Shown here piece by piece: positions 33,510 through 42,614 of a DNA stretch of 64,000 nt. Below the pieces are notes generated by a model. It had not been told where the DNA came from. It worked only from the letters and a program-made list of their open reading frames with translations, and ran no database searches. The stretch's first letter is position 1. The number at the start of each line of letters is the position of its first letter. This stretch comes from Lysobacter sp. (GTDB lineage Bacteria; Pseudomonadota; Gammaproteobacteria; Xanthomonadales; Xanthomonadaceae), in the NCBI GenBank assembly GCA_027306995.1, contig DAHUXS010000018.1:1-64000 (forward strand), given 5' to 3'. A program made the position numbers and the translations under genes.

Positions 33510-34052
33510 ATGTACCCCAGCGTTGACCAACTGATCGCGCTGGGCGCGTCTCCGCGCGATGCCGAGCGTGTGGCCGAGCCTCTGGCTGAGACGTGCATCC
33601 ACTACCAGATCACCACGCCGCTTCGGCTCGCCGCGTTTCTGGCGCAGGTGTTCCATGAGTCCGGACGGTTGCGATATCTCCGCGAAATTTGGGGTCCGAC
33701 CGTCGAGCAGAACCGCTACTGGACGAAGAACGGCAACACGAATCCGGCGGACGGGAAGAAATACCTCGGGCGCGGCCTGATCCAGACCACCGGAAAGGAC
33801 AACTACCGCAAGGCGCGCGACTACCTGCGCCGCGACGTTCCGGATGTCCCTGACTTCGTTGCGCGCCCGGAACTGCTGGAAGACCCGCAGTGGGCCGCGC
33901 TCTCCGCTGGCGCTTATTGGGACCGCAAGGGTCTAAACGCGCTGGCCGATGCCGGTGAGTTCGACGAGATTACCCAGGTCGTCAACGGCGGCCAGAACGG
34001 TCGCGATGATCGGCGTGCGCTGTACGCGAAAGCCCGGAGGATTTTCGTTTGA
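33510..34052 (+). CDS. GH19 chitinase-type endolysin
   Basis: 180 residues. Glycoside hydrolase family 19 pattern: LRLAAFLAQVFHESGRLRYL (catalytic Glu50 in H49-E50-S-G-R), then YLGRGLIQTTGKDNYRKARD and ITQVVNGGQNG. Degrades peptidoglycan for lysis. No signal peptide, so it needs a holin. ATG 33510 chosen; upstream in-frame codons are in the Arg/Pro-rich leader and lack a ribosome site. Confidence 0.9.
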   Translation: MYPSVDQLIALGASPRDAERVAEPLAETCIHYQITTPLRLAAFLAQVFHESGRLRYLREIWGPTVEQNRYWTKNGNTNPADGKKYLGRGLIQTTGKDNYRKARDYLRRDVPDVPDFVARPELLEDPQWAALSAGAYWDRKGLNALADAGEFDEITQVVNGGQNGRDDRRALYAKARRIFV

Positions 34053-34561
34053 GCGCATCGGTGATCGCCGCCAAATCGCTCGCGGTGGCGCTCGCGGCGT
34101 TCTCTGCCGTGCAGGCGGCGGATGCCGTTGTCACGCTGCCGGCGCACGACGCGATGTTGGGGTTGCTGGGCGTCGAGATTGTGTCGAAGCCGCTGTTCTA
34201 TGTGGCATTACTTGGCTCAAGCGGCAGCGTGTTTTTCGCACAGATGCAGTTGGCTCAGGAAGCGGCACCGGCACAAGCCACGACCGCCTCCGGACGGATG
34301 CTTGCGGCAGCGTTGAAGATGGCGACATTCGCCGGCTCCGTCCTGGTATTCGCCCTCCTGGCCGCGTTCCTTATCACGATCTTGCTGGACTACATGACGC
34401 CTGGGCCGACGATCCACTCGTCGCCAGGCTGGGTCGGCGCGTCGTTCGTGGTGGGCGTGCTGATTCGGTTCCTCCCCAAGAAGCTGATCGCCGCCGCTGA
34501 ACGCGCCATCGACGGCACCGTTGACGCCTACGAGCGCGTGATCGGAGGTGGCAAGCCATGA
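34049..34561 (+). CDS. Holin-like membrane protein A
   Basis: 170 residues from TTG 34049, which overlaps the endolysin stop and follows CGGAGG by 8 nt. Three to four hydrophobic segments (about 5-25, 40-65, 90-115, 125-145; e.g. VLVFALLAAFLITILLDYM). Position between endolysin and spanins supports a holin or antiholin role, although it is longer than most holins. Confidence 0.6.
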   Translation: MSASVIAAKSLAVALAAFSAVQAADAVVTLPAHDAMLGLLGVEIVSKPLFYVALLGSSGSVFFAQMQLAQEAAPAQATTASGRMLAAALKMATFAGSVLVFALLAAFLITILLDYMTPGPTIHSSPGWVGASFVVGVLIRFLPKKLIAAAERAIDGTVDAYERVIGGGKP

Positions 34562-34833
34562 CGGCGCTGCAATGGTTTTCCGGCCTGACGGCCTTCATGC
34601 TGTTCTCGGTGGCGATGTGGCGCATGGCGCTCTGCCGGCGTCCGCATTTCGGCATCGAAAACTTCGCCGAATGGATCGTCTATGGCGTGATCCACTTGGC
34701 GGCTGCGATGTACGGGGCAGGTCGGCTTGTGACCGCGCTGTCCGGCGAGAGGCAGTACCCCTGGATCGATGCCATTGGAATCGCTGTGATCGCCATCGCG
34801 CTGACGATGGCCCGCAAGAGGACATGGCCGTGA
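34558..34833 (+). CDS. Holin-like membrane protein B
   Basis: 91 residues with three hydrophobic segments (about 8-24, 38-56, 68-84) and a short basic C-terminus (MARKRTWP), typical of class I holins. Overlaps the preceding membrane-protein gene by ATGA. Which of the two forms the lethal hole cannot be told from sequence. Confidence 0.65.
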   Translation: MTALQWFSGLTAFMLFSVAMWRMALCRRPHFGIENFAEWIVYGVIHLAAAMYGAGRLVTALSGERQYPWIDAIGIAVIAIALTMARKRTWP

Positions 34834-35378
34834 TTGCATGGATCGCGGCCCATTGGGGCTGGATCGCCGGTATCGGCGGCGGCACGCTCATCATCGCCGC
34901 ACTGGCCATATGGTTCCTCGCGCCGGCCATGATCCCGCTGATCTTGAAGGCCGTGGCCGGTTGGGCGAGGTGGGCGTGGAAACATCCGACTGGTGTGGTG
35001 TGCCTGGTGCTGGCCGGCGTCGCGACGGTCGGGTTCCTCGACAGCTACGGTTCCCGGCAGACCATCGTGGTGATGCGGAGCGAAGCGAAGGCCGCATCTG
35101 ACAAGTGCGTGGCCGATCTGGCTGGGAAGGACAGCGTGATCTCCGGCTACAAGGATCAGCAAAAGGTCTTCGCCGACGCATCGCGCGAACAGGCCCGCAA
35201 CCTTTCTCTGGCGCAGCAGTCTTCCGCCGCCGCGCTGGCTGAGCTTGCCCGATTGCAGGCATCAGCCGACGCCAGCAACGCCGGCTGGATGAAGGTCTAC
35301 AAGGCCCGTCCGCAGTCATGCCAGGCCTCACTGGAAGCAATGGCCGTGGCCTGCAACAGCGTCGAGAAGGACTACTGA
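34824..35378 (+). CDS. Inner-membrane spanin subunit (Rz-like)
   Basis: 184 residues from ATG 34824 (AAGAGG before it); a GTG at 34830 overlapping the upstream stop is possible. Two hydrophobic segments near the N-terminus (about 15-36 and 52-70) and a long Ala/Gln-rich helical periplasmic part (QQKVFADASREQARNLSLAQ, AALAELARLQASADASNAGW). Together with the following lipoprotein it would bridge and fuse inner and outer membranes at lysis. Confidence 0.75.
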   Translation: MAVIAWIAAHWGWIAGIGGGTLIIAALAIWFLAPAMIPLILKAVAGWARWAWKHPTGVVCLVLAGVATVGFLDSYGSRQTIVVMRSEAKAASDKCVADLAGKDSVISGYKDQQKVFADASREQARNLSLAQQSSAAALAELARLQASADASNAGWMKVYKARPQSCQASLEAMAVACNSVEKDY

Positions 35379-35379
35379 C

Positions 35380-35670
35380 ATGCGGAAGCTGACCTTCTTC
35401 CTGCTCGGCGTCCTACTGGTCTTGCTCGTGGCGGCGCTGGCCGGCTGCAAGGAAGCCCAACCAAAGCCGGACAAGCCCGCCGAGGTCATCAAGGTTTACG
35501 TGCCGACGTACGTGCCGATCCCGAAATCGCTGACCAAGCGTTGCCAGTGGCCGAAGGGGAAGGCGCTGCTGGAGGTGATTGAGGTCGCCAAGGCGCGCCG
35601 CATCTGCAACGAGAAGTACGAGGGTCAGTTCGACGCCATCGACGCAATCCAGGGAACCCCGGTGCCGTGA
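35380..35670 (+). CDS. Outer-membrane spanin lipoprotein (Rz1-like)
   Basis: 96 residues. Signal sequence with lipobox LAGC (MRKLTFFLLGVLLVLLVAAL-AGC), then a Pro/Lys-rich stretch (EAQPKPDKPAEVIKVYVPTY). Directly downstream of the Rz-like gene rather than embedded in it, i.e. a separated spanin pair. The C-terminal CNEKY region is longer than in lambda Rz1. Confidence 0.78.
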   Translation: MRKLTFFLLGVLLVLLVAALAGCKEAQPKPDKPAEVIKVYVPTYVPIPKSLTKRCQWPKGKALLEVIEVAKARRICNEKYEGQFDAIDAIQGTPVP

Positions 35671-35876
35671 AGGACATCACCATCCCGGCCCGCTACATCG
35701 ATGAGAAGCAACGGGTCTGGAAGCCGTACAACGTGCGCTTCGCCGGCCCGGACGGCGTGTACGAGTTCTACATCCAAGCCCTGAGCATCGGCCACGCCGA
35801 ATTGCTACTGGAGGACATCCGCGCCACGGCGACCGTGGCAGGTGAAGTGATTGCACATGGCGACCTCGAAGGGTAA
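35667..35876 (+). CDS. Small phage protein, unknown function
   Basis: 69 residues, GTG start overlapping the o-spanin stop. Beta-strand pattern (ITIPARYIDEKQRVWKPYNV, VYEFYIQALSIGHAELLLED). No family recognised. Its end overlaps the small terminase start by 20 bp. Confidence 0.6.
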   Translation: MKDITIPARYIDEKQRVWKPYNVRFAGPDGVYEFYIQALSIGHAELLLEDIRATATVAGEVIAHGDLEG

Positions 35877-36279
35877 GAGCCGGGCCACCGGCAACAAGCC
35901 GGGCAGGCCGACCACGTTCACTCCGGTCATGGCAGAGCGAATCGTGAGCCTGTTATGGCAGGGCCACTCGCTCAAGAAGATCAGCGAGATGGAGGGGATG
36001 CCTTCCGACTCGACGATTGATGGGTGGATGGAGAAGGATGCGGAGTTCTCGGGACGGTGCGCGCAGGCGCGCGCGCACGCGAGCGACCGCCGGGTGGACG
36101 AGATCATCGACATCGCCGACGACCAGACGATCCCGCCAGATCACAAGAAGCACATGATCTCGACCCGTCAGTGGATGGCCGAGAAGCTGATGCCGAAGAA
36201 GTACGGTCAGAAGGTCGAATTGAATGGTCGCCTGACCTATGAACAGCTCGTCGGCCAGAGTCTTGAACCGACCGAATGA
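35857..36279 (+). CDS. Terminase small subunit
   Basis: 140 residues from ATG 35857 (GGTGAAG upstream). N-terminal helix-turn-helix (TPVMAERIVSLLWQGHSLKK, SEMEGMPSDSTIDGWMEKD) and a helical C-terminus (KKHMISTRQWMAEKLMPKKY), the pattern of podovirus/terminase_5-like small subunits. Recognises phage DNA for packaging. Overlaps the large subunit by ATGA. Confidence 0.85.
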   Translation: MATSKGKSRATGNKPGRPTTFTPVMAERIVSLLWQGHSLKKISEMEGMPSDSTIDGWMEKDAEFSGRCAQARAHASDRRVDEIIDIADDQTIPPDHKKHMISTRQWMAEKLMPKKYGQKVELNGRLTYEQLVGQSLEPTE

Positions 36280-37745
36280 GTACCGCAGCGCAGACGATCC
36301 GGGCTTGGCGTGCCGACCCGGTGAAGTTCGTGCGCGACGTGTTCAAGGTCGAGCCGGATGCGTGGCAGCTGGACGCGCTGAGCGCCTTGCCGACCAATCC
36401 GCGCCTCGCCATGAAGGCGTGCAAGGGGCCGGGCAAGACGGCCACGCTGGCCTGGATCGTCTGGTGGGTGCTGGTCTGCTTCATGCACCCGAAGATCGCC
36501 TGCACATCGATCACCGAAGACAACCTTCGCGACGGCCTCTGGACGGAGCTGGCGAAGTGGCAGAACAAGTCCGAGTTCCTGAAAACCACATTCACCTGGA
36601 CGAAGACCCGGCTGTACTGCAACGACCATCCGGAGACGTGGTGGGCGTCGGCGCGAACTTGGGCTAAGTCGGCGGACGCCAACAAGCAGGCCGACACGCT
36701 CGCCGGCCTTCACGCTGACGTGCTGCTGTTCGTGGTGGACGAGGCGGGTGGCGTTCCGGACGCGGTGATGGCTGCGGCGGAAGCCGGCCTCGCCAACGCC
36801 GACCACAAGACGACGTTCGCTTGGCTGGTCATCGCCGGCAACCCCACGGCAACAGAGGGGCCGCTGTATCGCGCCTGCACTAACGAGCGCGCGCTGTGGA
36901 TGGTCATCGAGATTACGTCCGACCCGGACGACCCGAAGCGCACTCCGCGCGTCTCGGTCGAATGGGCGCGGCAGCAGATCGAGAAGTATGGGCGCGACAA
37001 CCCGTGGGTCTTGGTCAACGTGTTCGGCAAGTTCCCGCCGTCGAGCATCAATGCGCTGCTGGGCGCGGACGATGTGACTGCGGCGGTGAAGCGGAGCATC
37101 AGTCCGGAGGAGATCGCCAGCTACGCGAAGGTGCTGGGCGTGGATGTGGCGCGGTATGGCCTCGACTCCAGCGTCATCGCGCGCCGGCAGGGGCGCTTCG
37201 CCCATCCGCTGCTCCAAGTGCGCAACTACGACAGCATCCAGGGCGCTGGCTGGGTGGCGTCTCTCTGGCGAAACTTCGACGGCCAGAGTGGCGGCGAGGC
37301 CGATGGCTGCTTCGTGGATGACACAGGTGGCTGGGGCGCGGGCTGGATCGATCAGCTCCGCGTCCTCAATCGCTCGCCGATTGGGGTGGCGTTCGCCGGC
37401 AAGCCGGATGACGCGCGTTACTTCAACAAGCGGACGGAGATGCACTTCCGTCTGGCGGAGTGGGTGAAGTCGGGCGGCAAGCTTCCGGACGACCCCGAGC
37501 TGCACGCCGAGCTGACCGCGATGACCTACGTGTTCAAGGGCGACAAGATGCTCTTAGAAGACAAGGACATGATCCGCGAGAAGTTGGGGCGCTCTCCGGA
37601 CAAGGCCGATGCGCTGGCGCTTACGTTCGCCTACGAAGTCGCGCCGCTCGCACGAACAAGAAATCCGTCGTACGCCGACATGGTGGGCGACTCGTACCTG
37701 ACGCAAGCCGAGCAGAACGGCGGCGTCTACAACCCGTTGGTGTAG
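36276..37745 (+). CDS. Terminase large subunit
   Basis: 489 residues. Packaging ATPase with Walker A ACKGPGKTATLAW (residues 48-60) and Walker B LLFVVDEAGGV (Asp155-Glu156). The nuclease half has GVDVARYGLDSSVIARRQG with the first catalytic Asp, CFVDDTGGWGAG, and SPDKADALALTFAYE near the end. Cuts and pumps DNA into the prohead through the portal. Length and motif order are normal. Confidence 0.93.
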   Translation: MSTAAQTIRAWRADPVKFVRDVFKVEPDAWQLDALSALPTNPRLAMKACKGPGKTATLAWIVWWVLVCFMHPKIACTSITEDNLRDGLWTELAKWQNKSEFLKTTFTWTKTRLYCNDHPETWWASARTWAKSADANKQADTLAGLHADVLLFVVDEAGGVPDAVMAAAEAGLANADHKTTFAWLVIAGNPTATEGPLYRACTNERALWMVIEITSDPDDPKRTPRVSVEWARQQIEKYGRDNPWVLVNVFGKFPPSSINALLGADDVTAAVKRSISPEEIASYAKVLGVDVARYGLDSSVIARRQGRFAHPLLQVRNYDSIQGAGWVASLWRNFDGQSGGEADGCFVDDTGGWGAGWIDQLRVLNRSPIGVAFAGKPDDARYFNKRTEMHFRLAEWVKSGGKLPDDPELHAELTAMTYVFKGDKMLLEDKDMIREKLGRSPDKADALALTFAYEVAPLARTRNPSYADMVGDSYLTQAEQNGGVYNPLV

Positions 37746-37755
37746 GAGCCAGCCC

Positions 37756-37965
37756 ATGTGTTTCAGCAAAGCCCCGAAGGTCAAGCCGGTGGCGTCTGCC
37801 CCGACCGTTGGCCCGGAGATCGTGGACGACACTGCCGTCAACGCAGCTGACGAAGACCGCAAGCGTCGCCGGCAGATGTATGGACGCCAGGCAACGATCC
37901 TCGCTGGCGGCAACCCGGGTGCGGCATCGCCAACCGGTGCGGCCAAGACGGCGCTCGGCTCATGA
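37756..37965 (+). CDS. Small virion or head-assembly protein
   Basis: 69 residues. Starts MCFSKAPKVKPVASAP; ends in an Ala/Gly/Thr-rich stretch. Short proteins of this style (MCFxxPKxP...) stand between terminase or tail genes in many podoviruses; a structural or assembly role is inferred. Confidence 0.55.
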   Translation: MCFSKAPKVKPVASAPTVGPEIVDDTAVNAADEDRKRRRQMYGRQATILAGGNPGAASPTGAAKTALGS

Positions 37966-38027
37966 AGATGCCCGCCTACTCAATCCTCACCATCGCCATC
38001 AAGCGCGCGCTCTACTTCGGACGCTGA
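37962..38027 (+). CDS. Very small ORF (21 aa), doubtful
   Basis: Begins with an ATGA overlap and fills the gap before the portal gene: MKMPAYSILTIAIKRALYFG-R. Amphipathic and basic. The overlap fits the operon style, but the size allows chance. Confidence 0.25.
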   Translation: MKMPAYSILTIAIKRALYFGR

Positions 38028-38030
38028 CAC

Positions 38031-39770
38031 ATGGATGCAGAACTGCGGAAGCATTGCCAGCGACGGAAGGCTGCGATGCTCCAGCAGCGTGATCCGTACA
38101 TTCCAGATTGGCGGCAGGTTTCGGACTACATCGATCCGGACGCCGGCTACTACCTGCGCACATCCACGGGCGGCGCGCAGGCGACATCAACCACCACCGC
38201 CGCAACCACAACGGGCCGCAAGCGCCCGAGCCGCGACAAGATCATCAACAGCCACGCGACCATAGCGGTACGAACGATGGACGCTGGGTTTATGGGTGGT
38301 CACACGTCGAAGTCGCGCCCGTGGTTCCGCATGAGCGTCGGTGATCCGGCAATCGCTGGGGCGCCTGGCGTGCGGGAGTGGATGGACGACGTAACTCAGT
38401 TGATCCGCGATGTCTTGGCGCGCAGCAACTTCTACACGGAGCTGCCAAACTTCTATCACGACCGTCACCTGTTCGGTGTAGCCGCGATGATGGTGGAGGA
38501 GGACGACCAAGAAGTCCTCCGCTTCTACCGTCGCGCCATCGGCACCTACGCCATCGCGCTCGACCGGCGCGGTCGCTGCGATTCGATCTGGTACGGGTTT
38601 GAGTTCACTGCACACCAGATTGACCAGCAGTTCTCGCCCATCGTTGGACGCGAAGGATTGCCGAAGCGCGTGCAGCAGGCGCTCAGCGACGGCAAGCTCG
38701 ACGAGACCTTCTGGATCGACAGCCTCATCGAGCCAAACCCTGACTTCAAGCCGGGGCACGAGTCCGGTGAGAACCGCGCGTACCGCCAGGTCTACTGGAT
38801 CGATGGCGCTCAGGATGACACGCACGGATGCCTCGACTATCAGGGTCGGCACATGGCTCCAATGCTGGCGAGTCGCTGGGTTGCCGACAGTGCGCGCATC
38901 TACGGGCCGTCCCCGGCTCTCGATGCGCTCGGCGACATCAAGCAGCTCCAGTACCTTGAGGGCAAGAAGCTCAACCTGACCGACCTCACCGTCGCGCCGC
39001 CGCTCGGTCTGCCTGAACACATGCGCGGGAAGGGTGGGGCGATTCGTCCGGGTGAGCGCCTGTACCTGACGCCGGCACAGACAGGTCAAAAGGTCGAGCC
39101 AATCTATATCCCCATGCCACAAGCTAGCGTGGCGCTGGCTCAGGAAATCCAGGTGGTGATGGATCGCATCGGCAAGACTTTCTATGCCGACCTGTTCCGC
39201 ATGTTGGACTTCCTCGACGACCGCACGCGCACCGCCTACGAGATCAGTGAACGCAAGGAGGAGAAGGTTGCGATGCTCGGCCCAGCGCTGGAGTCGCTGA
39301 CCGATGAAGTCCTCGATCCGGTGATCGACGTGACGTTCTACTACCTCGACCGGCGCGGAATGATCCCAGATCCTCCGCCTGCGTTGCAGAACGTCACGGT
39401 GAAGGTCGAGTACACGTCGATGCTCGCGCAGGCGCAGAAGGCCGCAGGCTCGGGAACCATCGACCGCGTGCTGTCCACCGTCACCGCCATCGCCCAGGGT
39501 AAGCAGGACCCGAGCGTGTGGGACAAGGTGGACACGGACTACGCCATCGCTTCGATGCACGACTTCCAGGGCGCGCCGGCCCGGATGCTGCGTGACGACG
39601 ACGAAGTGCAGGCGATCCGCCAGAACCGCCAGCAGCAACAGCAGATGCAGCAGATGGCCGCAATGGCTCCTGCGCTCAAGCAGAGCGCGGATGCCGCGAA
39701 GACGCTGGGCGAGGCCAAGGCGCAAGATGGTTCGATGCTCGACAACATGGCTCAGAGCGCGGCGGCATGA
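38031..39770 (+). CDS. Portal (head-to-tail connector) protein
   Basis: 579 residues. Podovirus-type connector: DPYIPDWRQVSDYIDPDAGY at the N-terminus, then VRTMDAGFMGGHTSKSRPWF, FYRRAIGTYAIALDRRGRCD and RTAYEISERKEEKVAMLGPA. The C-terminal Gln-rich tail (RQNRQQQQQMQQMAAMAPAL) is typical of the barrel end. Forms the twelve-fold ring through which DNA enters and leaves. Confidence 0.9.
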   Translation: MDAELRKHCQRRKAAMLQQRDPYIPDWRQVSDYIDPDAGYYLRTSTGGAQATSTTTAATTTGRKRPSRDKIINSHATIAVRTMDAGFMGGHTSKSRPWFRMSVGDPAIAGAPGVREWMDDVTQLIRDVLARSNFYTELPNFYHDRHLFGVAAMMVEEDDQEVLRFYRRAIGTYAIALDRRGRCDSIWYGFEFTAHQIDQQFSPIVGREGLPKRVQQALSDGKLDETFWIDSLIEPNPDFKPGHESGENRAYRQVYWIDGAQDDTHGCLDYQGRHMAPMLASRWVADSARIYGPSPALDALGDIKQLQYLEGKKLNLTDLTVAPPLGLPEHMRGKGGAIRPGERLYLTPAQTGQKVEPIYIPMPQASVALAQEIQVVMDRIGKTFYADLFRMLDFLDDRTRTAYEISERKEEKVAMLGPALESLTDEVLDPVIDVTFYYLDRRGMIPDPPPALQNVTVKVEYTSMLAQAQKAAGSGTIDRVLSTVTAIAQGKQDPSVWDKVDTDYAIASMHDFQGAPARMLRDDDEVQAIRQNRQQQQQMQQMAAMAPALKQSADAAKTLGEAKAQDGSMLDNMAQSAAA

Positions 39771-40057
39771 GCGACGGGAACGTGGTGAAGCTGGTCGATG
39801 TTGCGCCGGGGTTCTCGATGGAATCCACCGCCGACATCGGCGACTGGATGAAGCAGTGGGGTGGCCATGTCGAGCAGGGGAAGCTCGGCAGTATCGCCAC
39901 CGTGGCCGTGGTGTTGGAGACGGCAGACGGACATCTGGCGGTCATCTCGCAGTCCACCGACAAATCCATTGATCGCTGCCGGCTCGTCGGTCTGCTGACC
40001 TATGCCGCGCACAAGCGCATGGATGGCGGGGCGCACATCGAGGACTTGATGGAATGA
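39767..40057 (+). CDS. Small head-region protein, unknown function
   Basis: 96 residues. TADIGDWMKQWGGHVEQGKL, VVLETADGHLAVISQSTDKS, CRLVGLLTYAAHKRMDG: an alpha/beta protein with a GLL...AAH motif common in phages next to portal genes. Function unknown. ATGA overlaps on both sides. Confidence 0.6.
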   Translation: MSDGNVVKLVDVAPGFSMESTADIGDWMKQWGGHVEQGKLGSIATVAVVLETADGHLAVISQSTDKSIDRCRLVGLLTYAAHKRMDGGAHIEDLME

Positions 40058-40419
40058 GCGTGTTCCAGGACGAGGAGCGCCGGAAGGAGGCTCAGCGCCA
40101 GGAGCAGCGCATTCGAAAGCTGCTGGAGCGCCAGTTCGCTGACGACATGCGTGAAGTGTTCGACTCGGCAGCTGCCCGGCGTGTGCTGGCACGCTTCATC
40201 GAGGACTCGGGCATCGACCGCTCGACGTTCCGGTTCGATCAGAACGACCGTGCAGACCCGCTGACGATGGCGCACGCCGCCGGCTGGCAGGACGCGGCCC
40301 GCTGGTGGCTGGAGGCGATCCGCGAGCATTGCCCCGTGCGCGAACACCAGATGCGCAATGAATCCAGAGAAGCGGCGCGCCGTGCGCCGCAGGAGACGGA
40401 AGACGATGACGACGAATGA
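40054..40419 (+). CDS. Bbp19-like phage protein
   Basis: 121 residues, strongly charged: a helical N-terminus (RRKEAQRQEQRIRKLLERQF), then AARRVLARFIEDSGIDRSTF, and an acidic C-terminus. The pattern RRVLARFIEDSGI...GWQDAARWWLEAI fits the Bbp19-type family found beside capsid genes in BPP-1-like phages. Role unknown, perhaps head assembly. Confidence 0.6.
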   Translation: MSVFQDEERRKEAQRQEQRIRKLLERQFADDMREVFDSAAARRVLARFIEDSGIDRSTFRFDQNDRADPLTMAHAAGWQDAARWWLEAIREHCPVREHQMRNESREAARRAPQETEDDDDE

Positions 40420-41095
40420 TGCCGCCACTGGCGGCGAGAACACTGGCACCGAAACCACGCAAGCCGGCGACGCTGGCGCGGGTGGCGATGCCGCAACGAA
40501 CACCAGCACCGAAACGTCCACCGCCGAGCAGTCCACCGAGACGAGCGAGGGGCAAGGTCAGGGTGGTGGTCAGGCCGAAGGCGAGGGCGATCCGCCCGAA
40601 CTGGAAGCCGAAGGCGCGCCGGAAAAGTACGAGCCGTTCAAGCTGCCCGAAGGGTTGAAGAACGACGACTACATCAGCTCCCCGGAACTGATGGAGGGCG
40701 CGATGAAGTACGCGAAGGAGCAGAACTGGTCGCAGGAGAAGGCGCAGGGAATGGTGGACTTGTTCATCAAGTTCCAGCCCGACTTCATGGCGGCACATTC
40801 GCAAATGCTTCGCGGGTTGTGGGCGGAAGAATCGGAACGCGAGTTCGGTGCGGGGTTCCAGTCGATTGCGACTGGCGCTCAGCGCGCGATTGCGCTGGCC
40901 GAGAAGGGTCGCCCGGGGATCACCGAACGTCTCGACAAGACGAATCTCGGTAATCACCCCGACGTGCTGTGGCTGTTCAACAAGCTCGGCGAACTGTCGA
41001 AAGACGGCAAGCTGATTGGTATGGGGGCTGAACCCTCTCCGACGCAAGGCGCGCCGAAGTCCCGCGAAGAAATCCTTTACGGCAACACGAAGTAA
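40406..41095 (+). CDS. Head scaffolding protein
   Basis: 229 residues from ATG 40406 (GGAAG upstream). The first 75 residues are an unstructured Thr/Glu/Gly-rich acidic stretch, followed by helices (YEPFKLPEGLKNDDYISSPE, AMKYAKEQNWSQEKAQGMVD) and a C-terminal GAPKSREEILYGNTK. Composition, size and place just before the major capsid gene fit a scaffold that guides capsid assembly. Confidence 0.75.
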   Translation: MTTNDAATGGENTGTETTQAGDAGAGGDAATNTSTETSTAEQSTETSEGQGQGGGQAEGEGDPPELEAEGAPEKYEPFKLPEGLKNDDYISSPELMEGAMKYAKEQNWSQEKAQGMVDLFIKFQPDFMAAHSQMLRGLWAEESEREFGAGFQSIATGAQRAIALAEKGRPGITERLDKTNLGNHPDVLWLFNKLGELSKDGKLIGMGAEPSPTQGAPKSREEILYGNTK

Positions 41096-41121
41096 CAACC
41101 CACCCTGACGAAAACCCCACG

Positions 41122-41141
41122 GCCCCGAAAGGGGCTTTTTT
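41122..41141 (+). terminator. Hairpin with T-tract upstream of the capsid gene
   Basis: GCCCC-GAAA-GGGGC followed by TTTTTT. A small but canonical terminator with a stable GNRA loop, 15 bp before the capsid start; it may thin the upstream transcript or protect the 3' end of processed RNA. Confidence 0.7.
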
Positions 41142-41156
41142 ATTGGAGAAACGAAA

Positions 41157-42167
41157 ATGGCAGTCATCAACCAGACCTACCTGGGTCTTGCCGATCTGCG
41201 CAAGCGCCAGGACGAGAACGACCAGATCGCTCAGATCATCGAGCTTCTGAGCCTGTCGAATCCGATGCTGGAACACGCAACGGTGTTGGAGTGCAACGAC
41301 GGCACCTCCCACCTGACCACCGTTCGCACCGGCATCCCCGCGCCGACCTGGCGCTTGCTGTACCAGGGCGTCCAGCCCACCAAGTCCACCACCGCCCAGG
41401 TGCGTGACGCGACCGGCATGGTCGAGGCGTGGAGTGAGATCGATTCCAAGCTCGTTGCGCTGTCGGGCGATCCGGCTGGCCTGCGGATGTCGGAAGCCGG
41501 CCCGATCATGGAAGGCATGAATCAGGACGTGGCATCGACCCTGATCTATGGCGACCAGAACACGTCGCCGGCCAAGTTCACCGGCCTCGCTCCGCGTTTC
41601 AGCTCGCTCACTGGAGCTGCCAGCGGCCAGCAGATCGTGGATGCCGGCGGCACCGGCTCGACCAACACGTCCATGTGGTTCGTCGAGTGGAGTCCGGTGG
41701 CGTGCCACCTGCTGTACCCGAAGGGCACGCAGGGCGGCTTGCAGCGTGACGATAAGGGCCAACAGACCAAGACCCTGCCCGACAACTCGATCCTGGACGT
41801 GCATCGCGAGAAGTTCTCGTGGGACGTGGGCTTCACCTGCCGCGACTTCCGCCGCGTGTCGCGCATCGCGAACATCGACGTTCCCACGCTGTCCGTCACC
41901 GCCGCCACGGGTGCCAACCTGTTCGACCAGATGGTGAAAGCCTACTGGAAGATGACGAAGCACCAGTCCATCACGCAGGGCCGCAAGGTCATCTACTGCA
42001 ACGCGACGATCATGGAATACCTGGATCAGCAGTCGCGTCGCGCCAACAGCAATGCGCTGCTCACCTGGCGCGAGCTGACGAAGGACAGCGAACCCGTGCT
42101 GCACTTCCGCAACATGGCGATCTACCAGATGGACGCCATCCTCAACACCGAAGCCCGCGTGGTCTAA
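41157..42167 (+). CDS. Major capsid protein (Bbp17-like)
   Basis: 336 residues. Starts AVINQTYLGLADLRKRQDEN; central HK97-type regions (AQVRDATGMVEAWSEIDSKL, MNQDVASTLIYGDQNTSPAK) and a C-terminal VLHFRNMAIYQMDAILNTEA. Style, length and neighbours match the major capsid protein of BPP-1-type podoviruses. A ribosome site (GGAG) precedes it. Builds the icosahedral shell. Confidence 0.88.
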   Translation: MAVINQTYLGLADLRKRQDENDQIAQIIELLSLSNPMLEHATVLECNDGTSHLTTVRTGIPAPTWRLLYQGVQPTKSTTAQVRDATGMVEAWSEIDSKLVALSGDPAGLRMSEAGPIMEGMNQDVASTLIYGDQNTSPAKFTGLAPRFSSLTGAASGQQIVDAGGTGSTNTSMWFVEWSPVACHLLYPKGTQGGLQRDDKGQQTKTLPDNSILDVHREKFSWDVGFTCRDFRRVSRIANIDVPTLSVTAATGANLFDQMVKAYWKMTKHQSITQGRKVIYCNATIMEYLDQQSRRANSNALLTWRELTKDSEPVLHFRNMAIYQMDAILNTEARVV

Positions 42168-42179
42168 GGAGAACGCATC

Positions 42180-42614
42180 ATGATCCTGTCCCAAGAAGAA
42201 TTGCTGTCGAACGCGCAGGCGATCACGGCCACCGCACCGTCCACCAACACCATCGATTTCGGTCCGACCGGGAAGGTGCTGGGCGGCTCCATCAACCTCA
42301 TCCGCGACATCGGCCCCGGTGAAGTGGTGCCGATCCGCGTGCAGGTCGTCGAGGCGTTCAACAACCTCACGTCCATCACCTTCGACCTCCAGACCGACGA
42401 CAACAGCGCGTTCTCGTCCCCGAAGGTCGTGCAGTCGGCGACGGTTGCGCTGGCGCAGCTCACCAACGGCGCGCGCGTCGCTGCGTTCGACTACATCCCG
42501 GTCGGCACCAACGAACGCTACATGCGCATCAACTACACCGTCACCGGCACCGCGCCCACCACCGGCAAGGTCACGGCTGGCATCGTTCTCGATCACCAGG
42601 AGGCACCGCTGTGA
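42180..42614 (+). CDS. Capsid cement/decoration protein (Bbp16-like)
   Basis: 144 residues. Beta-rich: NTIDFGPTGKVLGGSINLIR, VPIRVQVVEAFNNLTSITFD, LQTDDNSAFSSPKVV, YMRINYTVTGTAPTTGKVTA. This jellyroll-like pattern directly after the capsid gene corresponds to the cement protein of BPP-1-like phages, which stabilises the shell. Confidence 0.78.
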   Translation: MILSQEELLSNAQAITATAPSTNTIDFGPTGKVLGGSINLIRDIGPGEVVPIRVQVVEAFNNLTSITFDLQTDDNSAFSSPKVVQSATVALAQLTNGARVAAFDYIPVGTNERYMRINYTVTGTAPTTGKVTAGIVLDHQEAPL